From the NCBI GenBank assembly GCA_947631645.1, contig CANRMD010000001.1, positions 55,352 through 119,351 of the forward strand: a stretch of 64,000 nt of DNA. The letters are read 5' to 3'. The notes below the pieces were generated by a model. That model worked only from the letters and a program-made list of their open reading frames with translations. It did no database searches and had not been told where the DNA came from. A program made the translations under genes and the position numbers. How positions within the stretch are numbered: the first letter of the stretch is position 1; each line of letters starts with the position of its first letter. Positions 9,842-19,599 of this stretch are shown here, one piece after another. This stretch comes from Candidatus Gastranaerophilales bacterium. GTDB taxonomy: Bacteria; Cyanobacteriota; Vampirovibrionia; Gastranaerophilales; Gastranaerophilaceae.

Positions 9842-10927
9842 TTATTTAACAATTTTTGATAATCCTTGGGGTTTATCAACATCTCTTGAGAGCATTTTTG
9901 CACTTTCAAAAGCTAAAAGTTGGATTAATACTAAATTTGTAAATAAAAATTCAATATTATTTTCAGAAAAAATTGATACAGAATGTTTTTCATCAATAAT
10001 CAAATCAGAACTTGATGTTATAACAAGAAAATCAGTTTTATAATTAAAGTTTATATTGGAGATAACTTTTTTTGCAAAAATATAGTTATCCTGATTTACC
10101 AATATAACAATTGCACATTTTTTATTTAAAATTGCAATATGACCGTGTAAAAATTCACCGGTAGGATATGCAGTTGTATTAATGTAAGAAGTTTCTTTAA
10201 TTTTTAAAGCAGCTTCTTTTGCCAAAGGGTAAAACATACCCGATGCCAATACTGCAGCATTTTCGTAATTTATAAGACATTGAGCATAGTTTTTTATCTC
10301 ATCTCTTTTATTAAAAGCATTACTAATATAATCAGGAACACACAACAGGTTATCAACAAATTCTCTTGACGGAATAAACCTCAACTGAAGCAATTTTGCA
10401 GCAATAATAAATAAACAAAAAGTCTGAGCACACATTGCCTTTGTCGAAGCAATAGACTTTTCCTTACCCGCAAATGTCAGCATTTTATATCGGGAATTAT
10501 TATATAATGTTGAATTTTTCGTATTTGTAACGGCAAGAGTTTTATCTGTTTTTTTAGCTATAATTTCAAGAGCTTTATTTGTGTCAGAGGTTTCTCCCGA
10601 CTGCGAAATAAAAACATAGAGTGTAGTATTATCAACATCAAAATTGTTAATAATTGAAATTTCACTTGCGTAATAAGATTGTGCAGGGCAATGCACATTA
10701 TCTCTTATAAAGTTTGCTGCAATTGTTGCACTGTGATATGATGAACCGCTTGCAATTAAAGCTATTTTATCTATTGAATCGGGAAGTGATAAATTAATCG
10801 TATAATCATTGTTGACATATTTTTTTATTAATTCAAAAATAATTTCAGGTTGTTCTAAAATTTCACTTTCCATACATGTCCTTTTTTTGGAAAAAAGTTT
10901 TGAAATAAATTTTTTTAAAATATTCAT
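9842..10927 (-). CDS. SIS-domain sugar isomerase (GlmS isomerase-like, no glutaminase domain)
   Basis: I choose the ATG at 10927 (MNILKKF) because AGGAAGAG lies about 8 bases upstream; a longer reading would overlap the TolC-like gene. From about residue 19 (MESEILEQPEIIFELI) the protein matches the isomerase half of glucosamine-6-phosphate synthase: two SIS domains, SGSSYHSATIAANFI, the phosphosugar loop SQSGETSDT, TYPTGEFLHGHIAIL-type segment and a C-terminal DVDKPQGLSKIVK. The N-terminal Cys glutaminase domain is absent, so it cannot use glutamine directly. It may act as a glucosamine-6-phosphate deaminase/isomerase or an AgaS-like enzyme. It is probably co-transcribed with the TolC-like gene. 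Confidence 0.8.
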   Translation of the reverse strand: MNILKKFISKLFSKKRTCMESEILEQPEIIFELIKKYVNNDYTINLSLPDSIDKIALIASGSSYHSATIAANFIRDNVHCPAQSYYASEISIINNFDVDNTTLYVFISQSGETSDTNKALEIIAKKTDKTLAVTNTKNSTLYNNSRYKMLTFAGKEKSIASTKAMCAQTFCLFIIAAKLLQLRFIPSREFVDNLLCVPDYISNAFNKRDEIKNYAQCLINYENAAVLASGMFYPLAKEAALKIKETSYINTTAYPTGEFLHGHIAILNKKCAIVILVNQDNYIFAKKVISNINFNYKTDFLVITSSSDLIIDEKHSVSIFSENNIEFLFTNLVLIQLLAFESAKMLSRDVDKPQGLSKIVK

Positions 10928-10943
10928 GTGAAATCTCTTCCTT

Positions 10944-12425
10944 TTAATAGAACTTTGTTTCATAATCTTTAAGCACATTTTTTGGACTGATAACCCCGAT
11001 GTCGAACAATAATTTTGTCTGTGCTTTATTGTATTCTATCATATTTTTTATTAAATTTATGTTTGCTTGAACTTTTAAATTTTGAGAATTTATTACATCA
11101 ATAAATGTAGCTTCTCCGGCTTTCATATTTTTTAATGATAAATCTAAACTTATATCGGCAGCGGCAACTTCAACTTTAGAAGCTTCTATTTTTTTCAGTG
11201 CATTTAGTGAATCATAATATGAAGAAAGAATATCTTCTTTAACTTCTCTTTCAAGATTAACAAGTTCTAATTTTTTTTGTTTAACAACGGCACTATCCGC
11301 TTTTAGTTGAGTAATAGTACCTAAAAGCAAGTTTTTACCTAAATATGCACGAATATCAAGAGTTAAACTGTTATGTGCAGACATACCCGCACGTTTTGTA
11401 CCGACATATCCGTTTTGATAAGATAATGTAACAGCGGGAATAATATCGGTATAATTAGCATTTCTAATTGCTCTATATGCATTAACCTCAGCTCTTTTTG
11501 CTCTCAAATCTTCTCTTGAGTCTAGTGCCTGCTTATATAAATCTTCAATAGAATATTTAGGGTCGACAAGTTCTCTTTTATCTACTTGAATTTCAAAAGG
11601 ATATATCGCATCTAAAATATCTACACCCATTATATTTGCCAAATTTGCCTGATACAATCTGAATGAATTAACAGTTGTAGTATATTCTTGTTGAGCACCG
11701 GCAAGCTCTGCTTGTGCTCTTTTAACATCATATAATGTTCCGATACCTGCATCAAATCGTGCCTTTGTATATTTTAACTGTTCAAGTCTGTTATAAAGAT
11801 TTACTTTTTGAACTTCGATTTCCATTTTTTTACCTAAAGTATCATAATAAGCCTGAACAGTTTTTAATATTGTTTCATCTCTTGTAAACTCAAGATTTGC
11901 TCGTGCCGCTTTAAGTAAATTCCTTGTTTGGGCTAAAAGAAAGAAATAACGTCCTTGATTAATTGTTGACCATTCCAAAACCGCTAAACTTTGTATCGGA
12001 ACTTCATGTGTTGTAGTCGCAACAATACCCCCAACAAGATATTGACCTTCCAAATTTTTAATATCGTAGTTGTAATAAATACTTGGCAAAAGTTGAAATT
12101 GTGCATTTTTATTCAGCCAAAATGCTTCTGTTTTTTCGGCATCAGATATTTTAATATCATAATTTTCACCTAACGCAGTATTGATACAATTTTCCAAATC
12201 AGTATATATAAAATTTGAATTAAGTTCTTTTTCAACTTCTCTGTCAATAATAAGCCTTTTATCAATATCAGAAATAGTTGCCTCCCCTTTTATCAGCATT
12301 TTAAATGTTTTATATGAGTCATTATCACTGCATTGCTCACATTGAAACATAAAGTCATCAACTTCTGCACAAAATGCCGATATTTGAATAAAAATAAACA
12401 TAATTAGAGATAATAATATTTTCAT
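10944..12425 (-). CDS. TolC-family outer-membrane efflux protein
   Basis: 493 residues. Signal peptide MKILLSLIMFIFIQISAFCA, then the internal duplication typical of TolC: two long amphipathic helical stretches (about 160-260 and 380-460) separated by short beta segments. Motifs such as KYTKARFDAGIGTLYDVKRAQAEL-type (residues about 221-245) and its repeat KNMKAGEATFIDVINSQ are classic for outer-membrane efflux proteins. It would form the trimeric outer-membrane duct for a type I or RND pump. No pump genes are adjacent; the SIS isomerase follows 16 bases downstream. Confidence 0.85.
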   Translation of the reverse strand: MKILLSLIMFIFIQISAFCAEVDDFMFQCEQCSDNDSYKTFKMLIKGEATISDIDKRLIIDREVEKELNSNFIYTDLENCINTALGENYDIKISDAEKTEAFWLNKNAQFQLLPSIYYNYDIKNLEGQYLVGGIVATTTHEVPIQSLAVLEWSTINQGRYFFLLAQTRNLLKAARANLEFTRDETILKTVQAYYDTLGKKMEIEVQKVNLYNRLEQLKYTKARFDAGIGTLYDVKRAQAELAGAQQEYTTTVNSFRLYQANLANIMGVDILDAIYPFEIQVDKRELVDPKYSIEDLYKQALDSREDLRAKRAEVNAYRAIRNANYTDIIPAVTLSYQNGYVGTKRAGMSAHNSLTLDIRAYLGKNLLLGTITQLKADSAVVKQKKLELVNLEREVKEDILSSYYDSLNALKKIEASKVEVAAADISLDLSLKNMKAGEATFIDVINSQNLKVQANINLIKNMIEYNKAQTKLLFDIGVISPKNVLKDYETKFY

Positions 12426-12487
12426 AATTATGATTATTGTTCAAATTATATACAATTTTAGATAGACAATATGCTAATATGTAACGG

Positions 12488-13426
12488 CTATTTATTTTCA
12501 AGTTTTTTTATTCTTACTTGAATATCCTCAATAAGTTTTCTGTTAATAGATAATAAATCTGCCAAAACTCCGAAAATCAACGTTTGAACACCTGTCATTA
12601 CCAAAATGGAAGAAACAATTAATGATTGTATGTGTCCGTTACCTTTATCCATAATATAAAAGAATAAAAATCTTGATAAAAGTGCAATGCCTAACAATAA
12701 AATAAAACCGCCAATCATCGCAAAGAACCTGAAAGGTCTATATATTATGAACATTCTCAATATAGTAAAAGAATTTTTTTGAATATAAGTGAAAATATTT
12801 TTAACTAAACGTGATTTACGGTAATTTGAATTAACTCTTATCGGCACAGATACAATATGCAACCCCTTTGTTTTAGATTGAATAATTGTTTCAATTGTGT
12901 ATGTATAATTATCAAAAACATTTAATGCAAGTGCAGCGTCACGAGAAAATGCTCTAAAACCGCTCGGAACATCTTGGGTATCAGTTGCACTAAGCATTCT
13001 GACAACTTTTGAACCGAAGTATTGCAGAAACTTTTTTAGGGGAGAAAACTCTTTAATATCTTTTATAGGTCTTGCACCAATTACAATATCCGCCTGTTCA
13101 TCCAATATGGGTTTTACTAATTTTTCTATATCATCAGCACAATATTGATTATCTGCATCCGTATTTACAATAATATCCGCACCCAGCTCCAAAGCCTTTT
13201 GTATTCCTGACATGAATGTTTTTGCCAAACCTCGATGATGCGTAGATGTAACTATATGTTTTACTCCAAACTTTTTCGCAATTTCAATTGTTCTATCCGT
13301 ACTTCCGTCATCAGAGATGAGTATTTCTATATCATCAATTCCGTCAATATGCTCCGGCAGCTGTGATAATGTCACAGGCAGTGCTATTTCTTCATTATAA
13401 CAAGGTATTTGAATTATTAATTTCAT
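12488..13426 (-). CDS. GT2 family glycosyltransferase (DPM1/ArnC-like) with C-terminal membrane helices
   Basis: 312 residues. The GT-A fold motifs are clear: IPCYNEEIALPVTL near the start, ISDDGSTDRTI, the DxD-type NTDADNQY, and PSGFRAFSRDAAL. Two hydrophobic helices follow (about 235-290) and a short charged tail. This layout is that of polyprenyl-phosphate mannosyl/glucosyl transferases, which load a sugar from a nucleotide donor onto a lipid carrier for later use by GT-C enzymes. A candidate GT-C enzyme is encoded divergently next door (13488), which supports that reading. Confidence 0.85.
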   Translation of the reverse strand: MKLIIQIPCYNEEIALPVTLSQLPEHIDGIDDIEILISDDGSTDRTIEIAKKFGVKHIVTSTHHRGLAKTFMSGIQKALELGADIIVNTDADNQYCADDIEKLVKPILDEQADIVIGARPIKDIKEFSPLKKFLQYFGSKVVRMLSATDTQDVPSGFRAFSRDAALALNVFDNYTYTIETIIQSKTKGLHIVSVPIRVNSNYRKSRLVKNIFTYIQKNSFTILRMFIIYRPFRFFAMIGGFILLLGIALLSRFLFFYIMDKGNGHIQSLIVSSILVMTGVQTLIFGVLADLLSINRKLIEDIQVRIKKLENK

Positions 13427-13487
13427 ACTTTACCAATTTATATATGTTAAAATAATTTTAATACAAACATGCAAAAAGATTATTACC

Positions 13488-15149
13488 ATGCGTAAGAATA
13501 TTCCGTTTAATTTATTTTTGATATTTATTATAGCTATATTGTTCAGATTATGGTTTATTGATAAGCCCGAAGGCTTATGGAACGATGAATATGTTAGCTG
13601 GTATATTGCAACTCGAAATAATTTTGGCGAATTTATTTCTGACATGCTCAAAAACTGCCATACCCCTCTATATTATATATACATAAAATTTTGGCTTTTA
13701 TTTTTCCCGGATAACGATTATTCATTAAGAATTTCATCCGTTATTCCTTCATTATTAACAATTTTAGTTATGTTTTTTGTAGGAAAAGAAATAAAAAACT
13801 CCAAGACGGGGTTGTTATGTTCTTTTCTAACGGCAATAAGTTCTTTTTGTATTTATTTTGCACAGGAAGTTCGATTATACAGTCTTCTAATGTTTTTTAG
13901 TGCTTTAGCATTGTTTTCTTTTATAAAAATTTGTAAAAATTATTCAAAAATAGATTTTATATGTTTCTTTATATTCAATGCTTTAATTTGTGCTATTCAT
14001 ACTTTAGGAATTGTCTATGCTGTATTTAACATATTATTTTTATTCATTTATTTATATAAATACTCTGAAGAATACAAAAATAAATTAAATAATATAATTT
14101 TTTTACTTAAATACCTTTCTCCTTTTATTATAATAGCAATATTTTTAACTCCGTTTTGGTATTCAATTGTATTTTCAAAATCACTTTCACAATTTTGGTC
14201 TGAGTTTTCAATATCAAAAATTCTTTTTACGTTTATTGATTATTTTTCACCGATACAATCAAATTTAGTAAATTCACCTGATACATTTTTAACTTATGCA
14301 CTATCTTGTACATTTTTAGTTTTTGCAATAATACCCTCATCAATAGCAATTTATGCAATATATAAAACAATAAAGGATAAAAATAAATTATTAAATTATA
14401 TTTTGTACGTATGCATAGCATTTTTTACGGCAATTATTTTAATATCGCTTACGGGTAAAATGATATTATTAACAAAATATACCTGTGAGATATACCCTGC
14501 ATTAATATTATTAGTATCGTACGGGCTTATTATATCAGATAAAAAACATATTTTAACCGTTATATTTATCGGATTAAACCTATCTTATTTATATTTTGCA
14601 AAAGATTCGGCTCCGAAAAGGGGAAGATCCGAGGGTAACTATGCAGCTGTTTCATTGATTAAAACTTCCAGACTAAAAGCCGGTGATATTGTAATTTTAA
14701 CTTATTATGATGTTGATAAATTTGAGAGATATCTGAAAAAAACGGATGAATATAAGTTTTACTCAATAAACAAATTTAATTTTAACAATATCATGTTTGA
14801 CAATCCAAATTATACAGAAACTATAAAACAAGGCAAAATAATATATAAAGACTACTTTACGCAATTTCCAAATTTGAAATTAATAAGTAAAATATGGAGA
14901 AATTATTTTTTAAAAATAAAAAAAGGTGATAGAGTCGGTATATTATTTTTAAACACTGTTTCGTTTTTGTCTAACGAAAATATTCAAGATATTGTTGATG
15001 AAGAAACAGACTACAATAAGACACCTTTCATATTTTTAGCATTTTCAAACTTGAAAAATAACCTTTTATATGCAATGAAAGACGACTTTAAAATTGATAC
15101 AATAACTCAATCAGGGGACTGGACATTATTTGTATTTGAAAAAATTTAA
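13488..15149 (+). CDS. polytopic GT-C glycosyltransferase (GT39/ArnT-like)
   Basis: 553 residues with about ten to twelve membrane helices and a soluble C-terminal domain. The first loop has the hallmark acidic motif after helix 1: DKPEGLWNDEYVSWYIA, plus the HTPLYYIYIKFW segment, both typical of lipid-phosphate-sugar-dependent GT-C transferases. It probably moves a sugar from a polyprenyl phosphate to an envelope acceptor outside the inner membrane. An extended -10-like sequence (TGTTAAAAT, 13445-13453) lies upstream. The stop codon shares the palindrome TTAA with the convergent recG stop. Confidence 0.8.
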   Translation: MRKNIPFNLFLIFIIAILFRLWFIDKPEGLWNDEYVSWYIATRNNFGEFISDMLKNCHTPLYYIYIKFWLLFFPDNDYSLRISSVIPSLLTILVMFFVGKEIKNSKTGLLCSFLTAISSFCIYFAQEVRLYSLLMFFSALALFSFIKICKNYSKIDFICFFIFNALICAIHTLGIVYAVFNILFLFIYLYKYSEEYKNKLNNIIFLLKYLSPFIIIAIFLTPFWYSIVFSKSLSQFWSEFSISKILFTFIDYFSPIQSNLVNSPDTFLTYALSCTFLVFAIIPSSIAIYAIYKTIKDKNKLLNYILYVCIAFFTAIILISLTGKMILLTKYTCEIYPALILLVSYGLIISDKKHILTVIFIGLNLSYLYFAKDSAPKRGRSEGNYAAVSLIKTSRLKAGDIVILTYYDVDKFERYLKKTDEYKFYSINKFNFNNIMFDNPNYTETIKQGKIIYKDYFTQFPNLKLISKIWRNYFLKIKKGDRVGILFLNTVSFLSNENIQDIVDEETDYNKTPFIFLAFSNLKNNLLYAMKDDFKIDTITQSGDWTLFVFEKI

Positions 15150-17551
15150 TCCGGACTTTTTAAATCAATTACAGCACTAAGAGAATTATCAATATATTCT
15201 TTCAATTGAATAGATATTATCGGCTTTGAAGCAAGATATTCCGCAGCATCAGCTCTTGCCAGTTCAAGAATCGGTAAATCTTTTGTCAAATCTGCAAGAT
15301 GAAGTTCAACCAAACCTGACTGTCTTATTCCTATAAATTCACCAGGGCCTCTTATTTCTAAATCTTTTTCAGCAATAACAAACCCGTCATTAGTTTGAAC
15401 AAGTACATTTAATCTGTTAATTGTATCTTCGTTTTTTGTTGATGAAATTAATATGCAATAAGATTGTATACTGCTTCTGCCGACTCTTCCTCTAAGTTGA
15501 TGAAGCTGTGATAAACCAAATCTTTCGGCATTTTCAATAAGAATAACCGTAGCATTTGGCACATCAACACCGACTTCAACAACAGTAGTAGACACAAGAA
15601 CATCATATTTCTTATTTTTAAAATCATTCATAATTTTATCTTTTTCATCGGTTTTCATTTTTCCATGCAAAAGACCAACTTTTAAATTTGAAAATACTCC
15701 GTTTTGCAGATTTTCAGCCTCTTTTGTTGCTGCCTTAGCAGACAATGTTTCTGATTCATCAATTAGTGGAAATACAATATATGCCTGATGTCCTTTATTT
15801 ACTTCATCAATAATTAAACTATGAGCTTTTTTTCTTTGACCAGAAGTTATCAAAGCTGTTTTAACAGGTTTTCGACCTTTTGGTAATTCATCAATAATTG
15901 TCAAATCCAAATCACCATGGACAGTCAGTGCCAAAGTTCTTGGGATTGGGGTTGCAGTCATTGTCAACATTTGGGGAACTTTTGCCTTGCTTTTTAAATT
16001 ATTTCTTTGTTTTACACCAAACCTGTGCTGTTCATCAATTACAATTGCACCTAAATTTTTAAATTCTATATTATCCTGAATAAGTGCGTGAGTTCCGATT
16101 GCTATATCAATTTGTCCGTTTCTTAAATCTTTTTCAAGCTTATCTTTTTGCTTTTTTGTATTAGAAGAAGTAAAAAGAGCAACTCTTATCCCGTATGGAG
16201 CAAGCCAATTTATAAAGTTATTAAAATGCTGTTGAGCAAGTATTTCAGTAGGTGCCATTATTGCAGTTTGAAAACCGTTTTCTATTGCAGCTAAAAGCAT
16301 AATACAAGCGACTACCGTTTTCCCGCTTCCGACGTCGCCTTGCAAAAGCCTTTGCATAGGCATTTTTGAATTAATATCATTTAATATTTCGTTAACTGCT
16401 TTTTTTTGTGCAGAGGTCAGTTCAAAAGGTAATTTTTTTATAAAAGTTTTAACAAGTCCGTCATCTTTAATTTTAATCGGAGTCGCTGTGTATGACTTAG
16501 CTGAATATTCTCTCATTGTATAGAGTTTTAATTGCAATAAAAATAATTCTTCATATATTAGAGTATATCTAGCATTTTTAAGTGAATTTTCATCTGTGGG
16601 AAAATGTATTAAATTTAAAGCTTCTTCTTTTTCCATTAAACTGCGTTTATTCATTATTTCAGGGGGAATAAGGTTTTTTATTGCACCTTTATATTCATTA
16701 AGTGCATTATAAATAGCTTTTCTTAAAGCTTTTATATTTAAATTTTCAACTAAAGGATAAATAGGAACAATTCTTGCAAGATTTAAGTTCTCTTTTTCAA
16801 AATTATCAGAACTTACAATTTGAAATTGAGGTTTATCAATAGTAATTTTACCCGTATAATTATCGGTTTTTGTTAAACCTGAAACCATAATATAAGCACC
16901 CTTAGGAAATTGAGCTTTATATCTTTCAATTGTATATCTGTTTGCCTTTGAGTAGAAGAAAGTTAATTCCAAAGTGCCTGAATCATCAGAAATACTGACT
17001 TTTATAATTGTTAAATTATTTTTGGTCGTAAATGTTTTAATTGAACTGATTACACCGTAAATTGTAACATTTTTATCGCTGCATAGCTGTGATATAAGAC
17101 ATCTTGAAGAATAATCAATATATTTTTTAGGATAATATGTTATTAAGTCAAAAACAGAATATATCCCGAGTTTATTCAACAAATATCCGAATTTAGGGCC
17201 GACTCCTTTTAATAAAACAACATCAGCATCATATACAGATTCTTTGTCTTTAATTTTTTCTTCCTGTTTTGAATCTTGTTTTAAATCTTTTTTTATTAAT
17301 GTTGCAAATCTTGAAATTGTTTTTTTCCTTTGAAAAACATTTTCCATCGGATAATGTTCAAAAGCCTCAATAATCGGAAGCCACTTAACATTTTTCCCTG
17401 AAAGTTTATATATTTTTTTTAATTGCTTAATCATAAAGCCGGAAAAAACAGTTTCTTTGCCCATAATGTTGATATAATTGTATTTTTCTTCAACTTGAAC
17501 GGCTCGCCTTATATTATCTATATCAATTTCATTTATATATTTTTCAGCCAT
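15146..17551 (-). CDS. recG: ATP-dependent DNA helicase RecG
   Basis: 801 residues. It shows the RecG wedge/OB domain and a two-lobed SF2 motor: motif I GDVGSGKTVVA (about 400), motif II DEQHRFGVKQR (about 500), TMTATPIPRTLAL (motif III), VSTTVVEVGVDVPNA, and LHQLRGRVGRS (motif VI). RecG reverses stalled forks and migrates branched DNA. It is longer than the ~690-residue enterobacterial enzyme because of an N-terminal extension of about 100 residues carrying a helix-hairpin-helix-like VVLLKGVGPKFGYLLNKLG. The start codon overlaps the upstream cyclase stop by one base (TAATG), so the two are translationally coupled. Confidence 0.97.
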   Translation of the reverse strand: MAEKYINEIDIDNIRRAVQVEEKYNYINIMGKETVFSGFMIKQLKKIYKLSGKNVKWLPIIEAFEHYPMENVFQRKKTISRFATLIKKDLKQDSKQEEKIKDKESVYDADVVLLKGVGPKFGYLLNKLGIYSVFDLITYYPKKYIDYSSRCLISQLCSDKNVTIYGVISSIKTFTTKNNLTIIKVSISDDSGTLELTFFYSKANRYTIERYKAQFPKGAYIMVSGLTKTDNYTGKITIDKPQFQIVSSDNFEKENLNLARIVPIYPLVENLNIKALRKAIYNALNEYKGAIKNLIPPEIMNKRSLMEKEEALNLIHFPTDENSLKNARYTLIYEELFLLQLKLYTMREYSAKSYTATPIKIKDDGLVKTFIKKLPFELTSAQKKAVNEILNDINSKMPMQRLLQGDVGSGKTVVACIMLLAAIENGFQTAIMAPTEILAQQHFNNFINWLAPYGIRVALFTSSNTKKQKDKLEKDLRNGQIDIAIGTHALIQDNIEFKNLGAIVIDEQHRFGVKQRNNLKSKAKVPQMLTMTATPIPRTLALTVHGDLDLTIIDELPKGRKPVKTALITSGQRKKAHSLIIDEVNKGHQAYIVFPLIDESETLSAKAATKEAENLQNGVFSNLKVGLLHGKMKTDEKDKIMNDFKNKKYDVLVSTTVVEVGVDVPNATVILIENAERFGLSQLHQLRGRVGRSSIQSYCILISSTKNEDTINRLNVLVQTNDGFVIAEKDLEIRGPGEFIGIRQSGLVELHLADLTKDLPILELARADAAEYLASKPIISIQLKEYIDNSLSAVIDLKSPD

Positions 17552-19518
17552 TATTTCTTAATTCTCAAAACTTCATAAATATCAACAGGTTTTGACTTCC
17601 CTTTTATATTAACTTGAGATAATCTTACAACTTCAACATTATTTTTTACATATTCGTAAGTATTTTCACTAATCAAGAATTGAGTTTTTAAAATATGATT
17701 AAAGGCTTCAATTCGGGAAGCAAGATTAACATTATCACCGATTACGGTATATTCAAGCCTTTCTTCACTTCCTATATTACCCGCAAAGACTTCACCTGTA
17801 TTTATACCGACTCCAATATCAATTCTCGGTTTATTTTCCGACAATAATTTTTCCTTTAAAATTTTAACATTAGAAATAATTTCAGAGGCACATCTTATCG
17901 CATTTAAAGCGTGCTCATCCGATTTTATCGGATCACCGAATACTGCAAGAAGTCCGTCGCCTATATATTTATTAACAAACCCCGAATATTTTCTTACTAT
18001 CGGTTCTACTATAGAAAAATACTCATTTAATACCGAAGATACTTCTTGAGGAGAAAGTTTTTCACTAATCTGAGTAAAGTTTCTGATATCAACAAACAAT
18101 ACAGTAACTACAGTTCTAATTCCGCCTTTTTTAACAACTTCTTCATTTGATATAATCTTTTTCATCAAATCTTTTGAGAAATATTTACCAAATGCACTTT
18201 TCATTATTTCTGCATTTTTATCAGTTGTAATAAGAGTATAAATATGTTTCATAAATGCGGAAAAATACATTGTAATTATTGGTGTTACGGTAGGAACAAT
18301 TATGTTATGCAAATATTGACTTAAATAATAAATAAAATATAAAAACGCAAAAACAGATGTATATAATAAATTATTCTTTATATTTTTAAAACCTTTTATA
18401 ATAAAGAAACAGAATAGAAGAGTAATAAATAGAGAATAATCATAATTTTGTTTTGTGTTAAAAGAATTCGAGAGCATATTATCTATCATAACAGCGTGTA
18501 TATCAATATCAGCTTGTTTTTTAAGAACCGGAGTTTCACTTAACTGCTCCCACACATTCTTATCTGCATTTAATCCGACAATAACAATTTTATCCTTAAA
18601 CTCATCCGGATTTATTATAGGAGTTTTTCCCTCTTTTAATAATTTATATGAGTCCAAAATATCAACCGCAGAATATGTTTTGTGTGAATAGTATGAATTA
18701 GCAGGCTTATACCAATGCAATAAAGAAGATATAACATTAACTTCGTTATCAATATAATCTTTTCCGTTTTTAGGATATACAGGTATTTTTAAGGCTGAAC
18801 AATTTTCATTATCACACAAAAATTTATCATACAAATAAAACTTATTAACCCCCATATACATTGCATATGCACTTAAAGCTATTGAGGGGTATAATTTATC
18901 TTTGTAGTTTACAACAGGAACGTATGACCTTAAAACCGTATCATTATCTTCTATCATCATAGCAGAAGCAAGATTTTTCGTATTTGATAAAAATTCCTTC
19001 GGCAATTTTATAATCGCCTTATATGACGATTTATTATATAATTTGCTTTTATTTTCAACAGTAACATTAACCTTAGAGTTTAATTCGGAAATATAATTGT
19101 TTGGAAGCACATCATATATAAGATTTGAACTCAAAAAGACAAAACTGTTAATTAATTTATTCTGTTTATTAAGATTAGAATAAAATATTTCATCGCTTTC
19201 AGGATTATAAGTATCTGAAACCGTAATAATATTTTGAAAAAGAATAGCTTTTGCCTTGCACTTGTGCTCTAAAAAGTTAAAAATATCCGAGAATAAACTT
19301 CTGTCCCAAGGCCAAGATATTTTTTCAACTGATTTATCATCAACAACAACAAGAACAACCTTATCCGATGACTTAACATTCATAACGGAAGTAATCTTCT
19401 TTGTTAAAAAATCACTGATTTTATTATCTAAAAGATTATATGAAATCCAATAAATAAACACAGTAACAAACAAAAATAATATAAACAATATAATTTTTTT
19501 ATTAAAAAATCTGCTCAT
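17551..19518 (-). CDS. CHASE2-domain class III adenylate/guanylate cyclase
   Basis: 655 residues. An N-terminal membrane helix precedes an extracytoplasmic CHASE2 sensor (about 40-345, including VVDDKSVEKISWPWDRSLF), then about three membrane helices (350-410) and a cytoplasmic class III cyclase domain. Catalytic features are visible: metal Asp in FVDIRNFTQ, the second metal Asp in YIGDGLLAVFGD, and the transition-state Asn/Arg in VIGDNVNLASRIE. It should make cAMP (or cGMP) in response to an envelope or external cue. It overlaps recG by one base; a functional link between the two is not implied. Confidence 0.9.
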   Translation of the reverse strand: MSRFFNKKIILFILFLFVTVFIYWISYNLLDNKISDFLTKKITSVMNVKSSDKVVLVVVDDKSVEKISWPWDRSLFSDIFNFLEHKCKAKAILFQNIITVSDTYNPESDEIFYSNLNKQNKLINSFVFLSSNLIYDVLPNNYISELNSKVNVTVENKSKLYNKSSYKAIIKLPKEFLSNTKNLASAMMIEDNDTVLRSYVPVVNYKDKLYPSIALSAYAMYMGVNKFYLYDKFLCDNENCSALKIPVYPKNGKDYIDNEVNVISSLLHWYKPANSYYSHKTYSAVDILDSYKLLKEGKTPIINPDEFKDKIVIVGLNADKNVWEQLSETPVLKKQADIDIHAVMIDNMLSNSFNTKQNYDYSLFITLLFCFFIIKGFKNIKNNLLYTSVFAFLYFIYYLSQYLHNIIVPTVTPIITMYFSAFMKHIYTLITTDKNAEIMKSAFGKYFSKDLMKKIISNEEVVKKGGIRTVVTVLFVDIRNFTQISEKLSPQEVSSVLNEYFSIVEPIVRKYSGFVNKYIGDGLLAVFGDPIKSDEHALNAIRCASEIISNVKILKEKLLSENKPRIDIGVGINTGEVFAGNIGSEERLEYTVIGDNVNLASRIEAFNHILKTQFLISENTYEYVKNNVEVVRLSQVNIKGKSKPVDIYEVLRIKK

Positions 19519-19599
19519 AATATAATTTTAACAAGCATTATGTAATTTGCAAAAAATTAAAAAAATTTTATGTTAATATTTTTTTGACGGGATAAATTT

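Noticed and set aside
15146..15149. Overlap of convergent stops as a frameshift or assembly error.
   Set aside because: TTAA is palindromic and gives a valid TAA stop on each strand; both proteins end normally.
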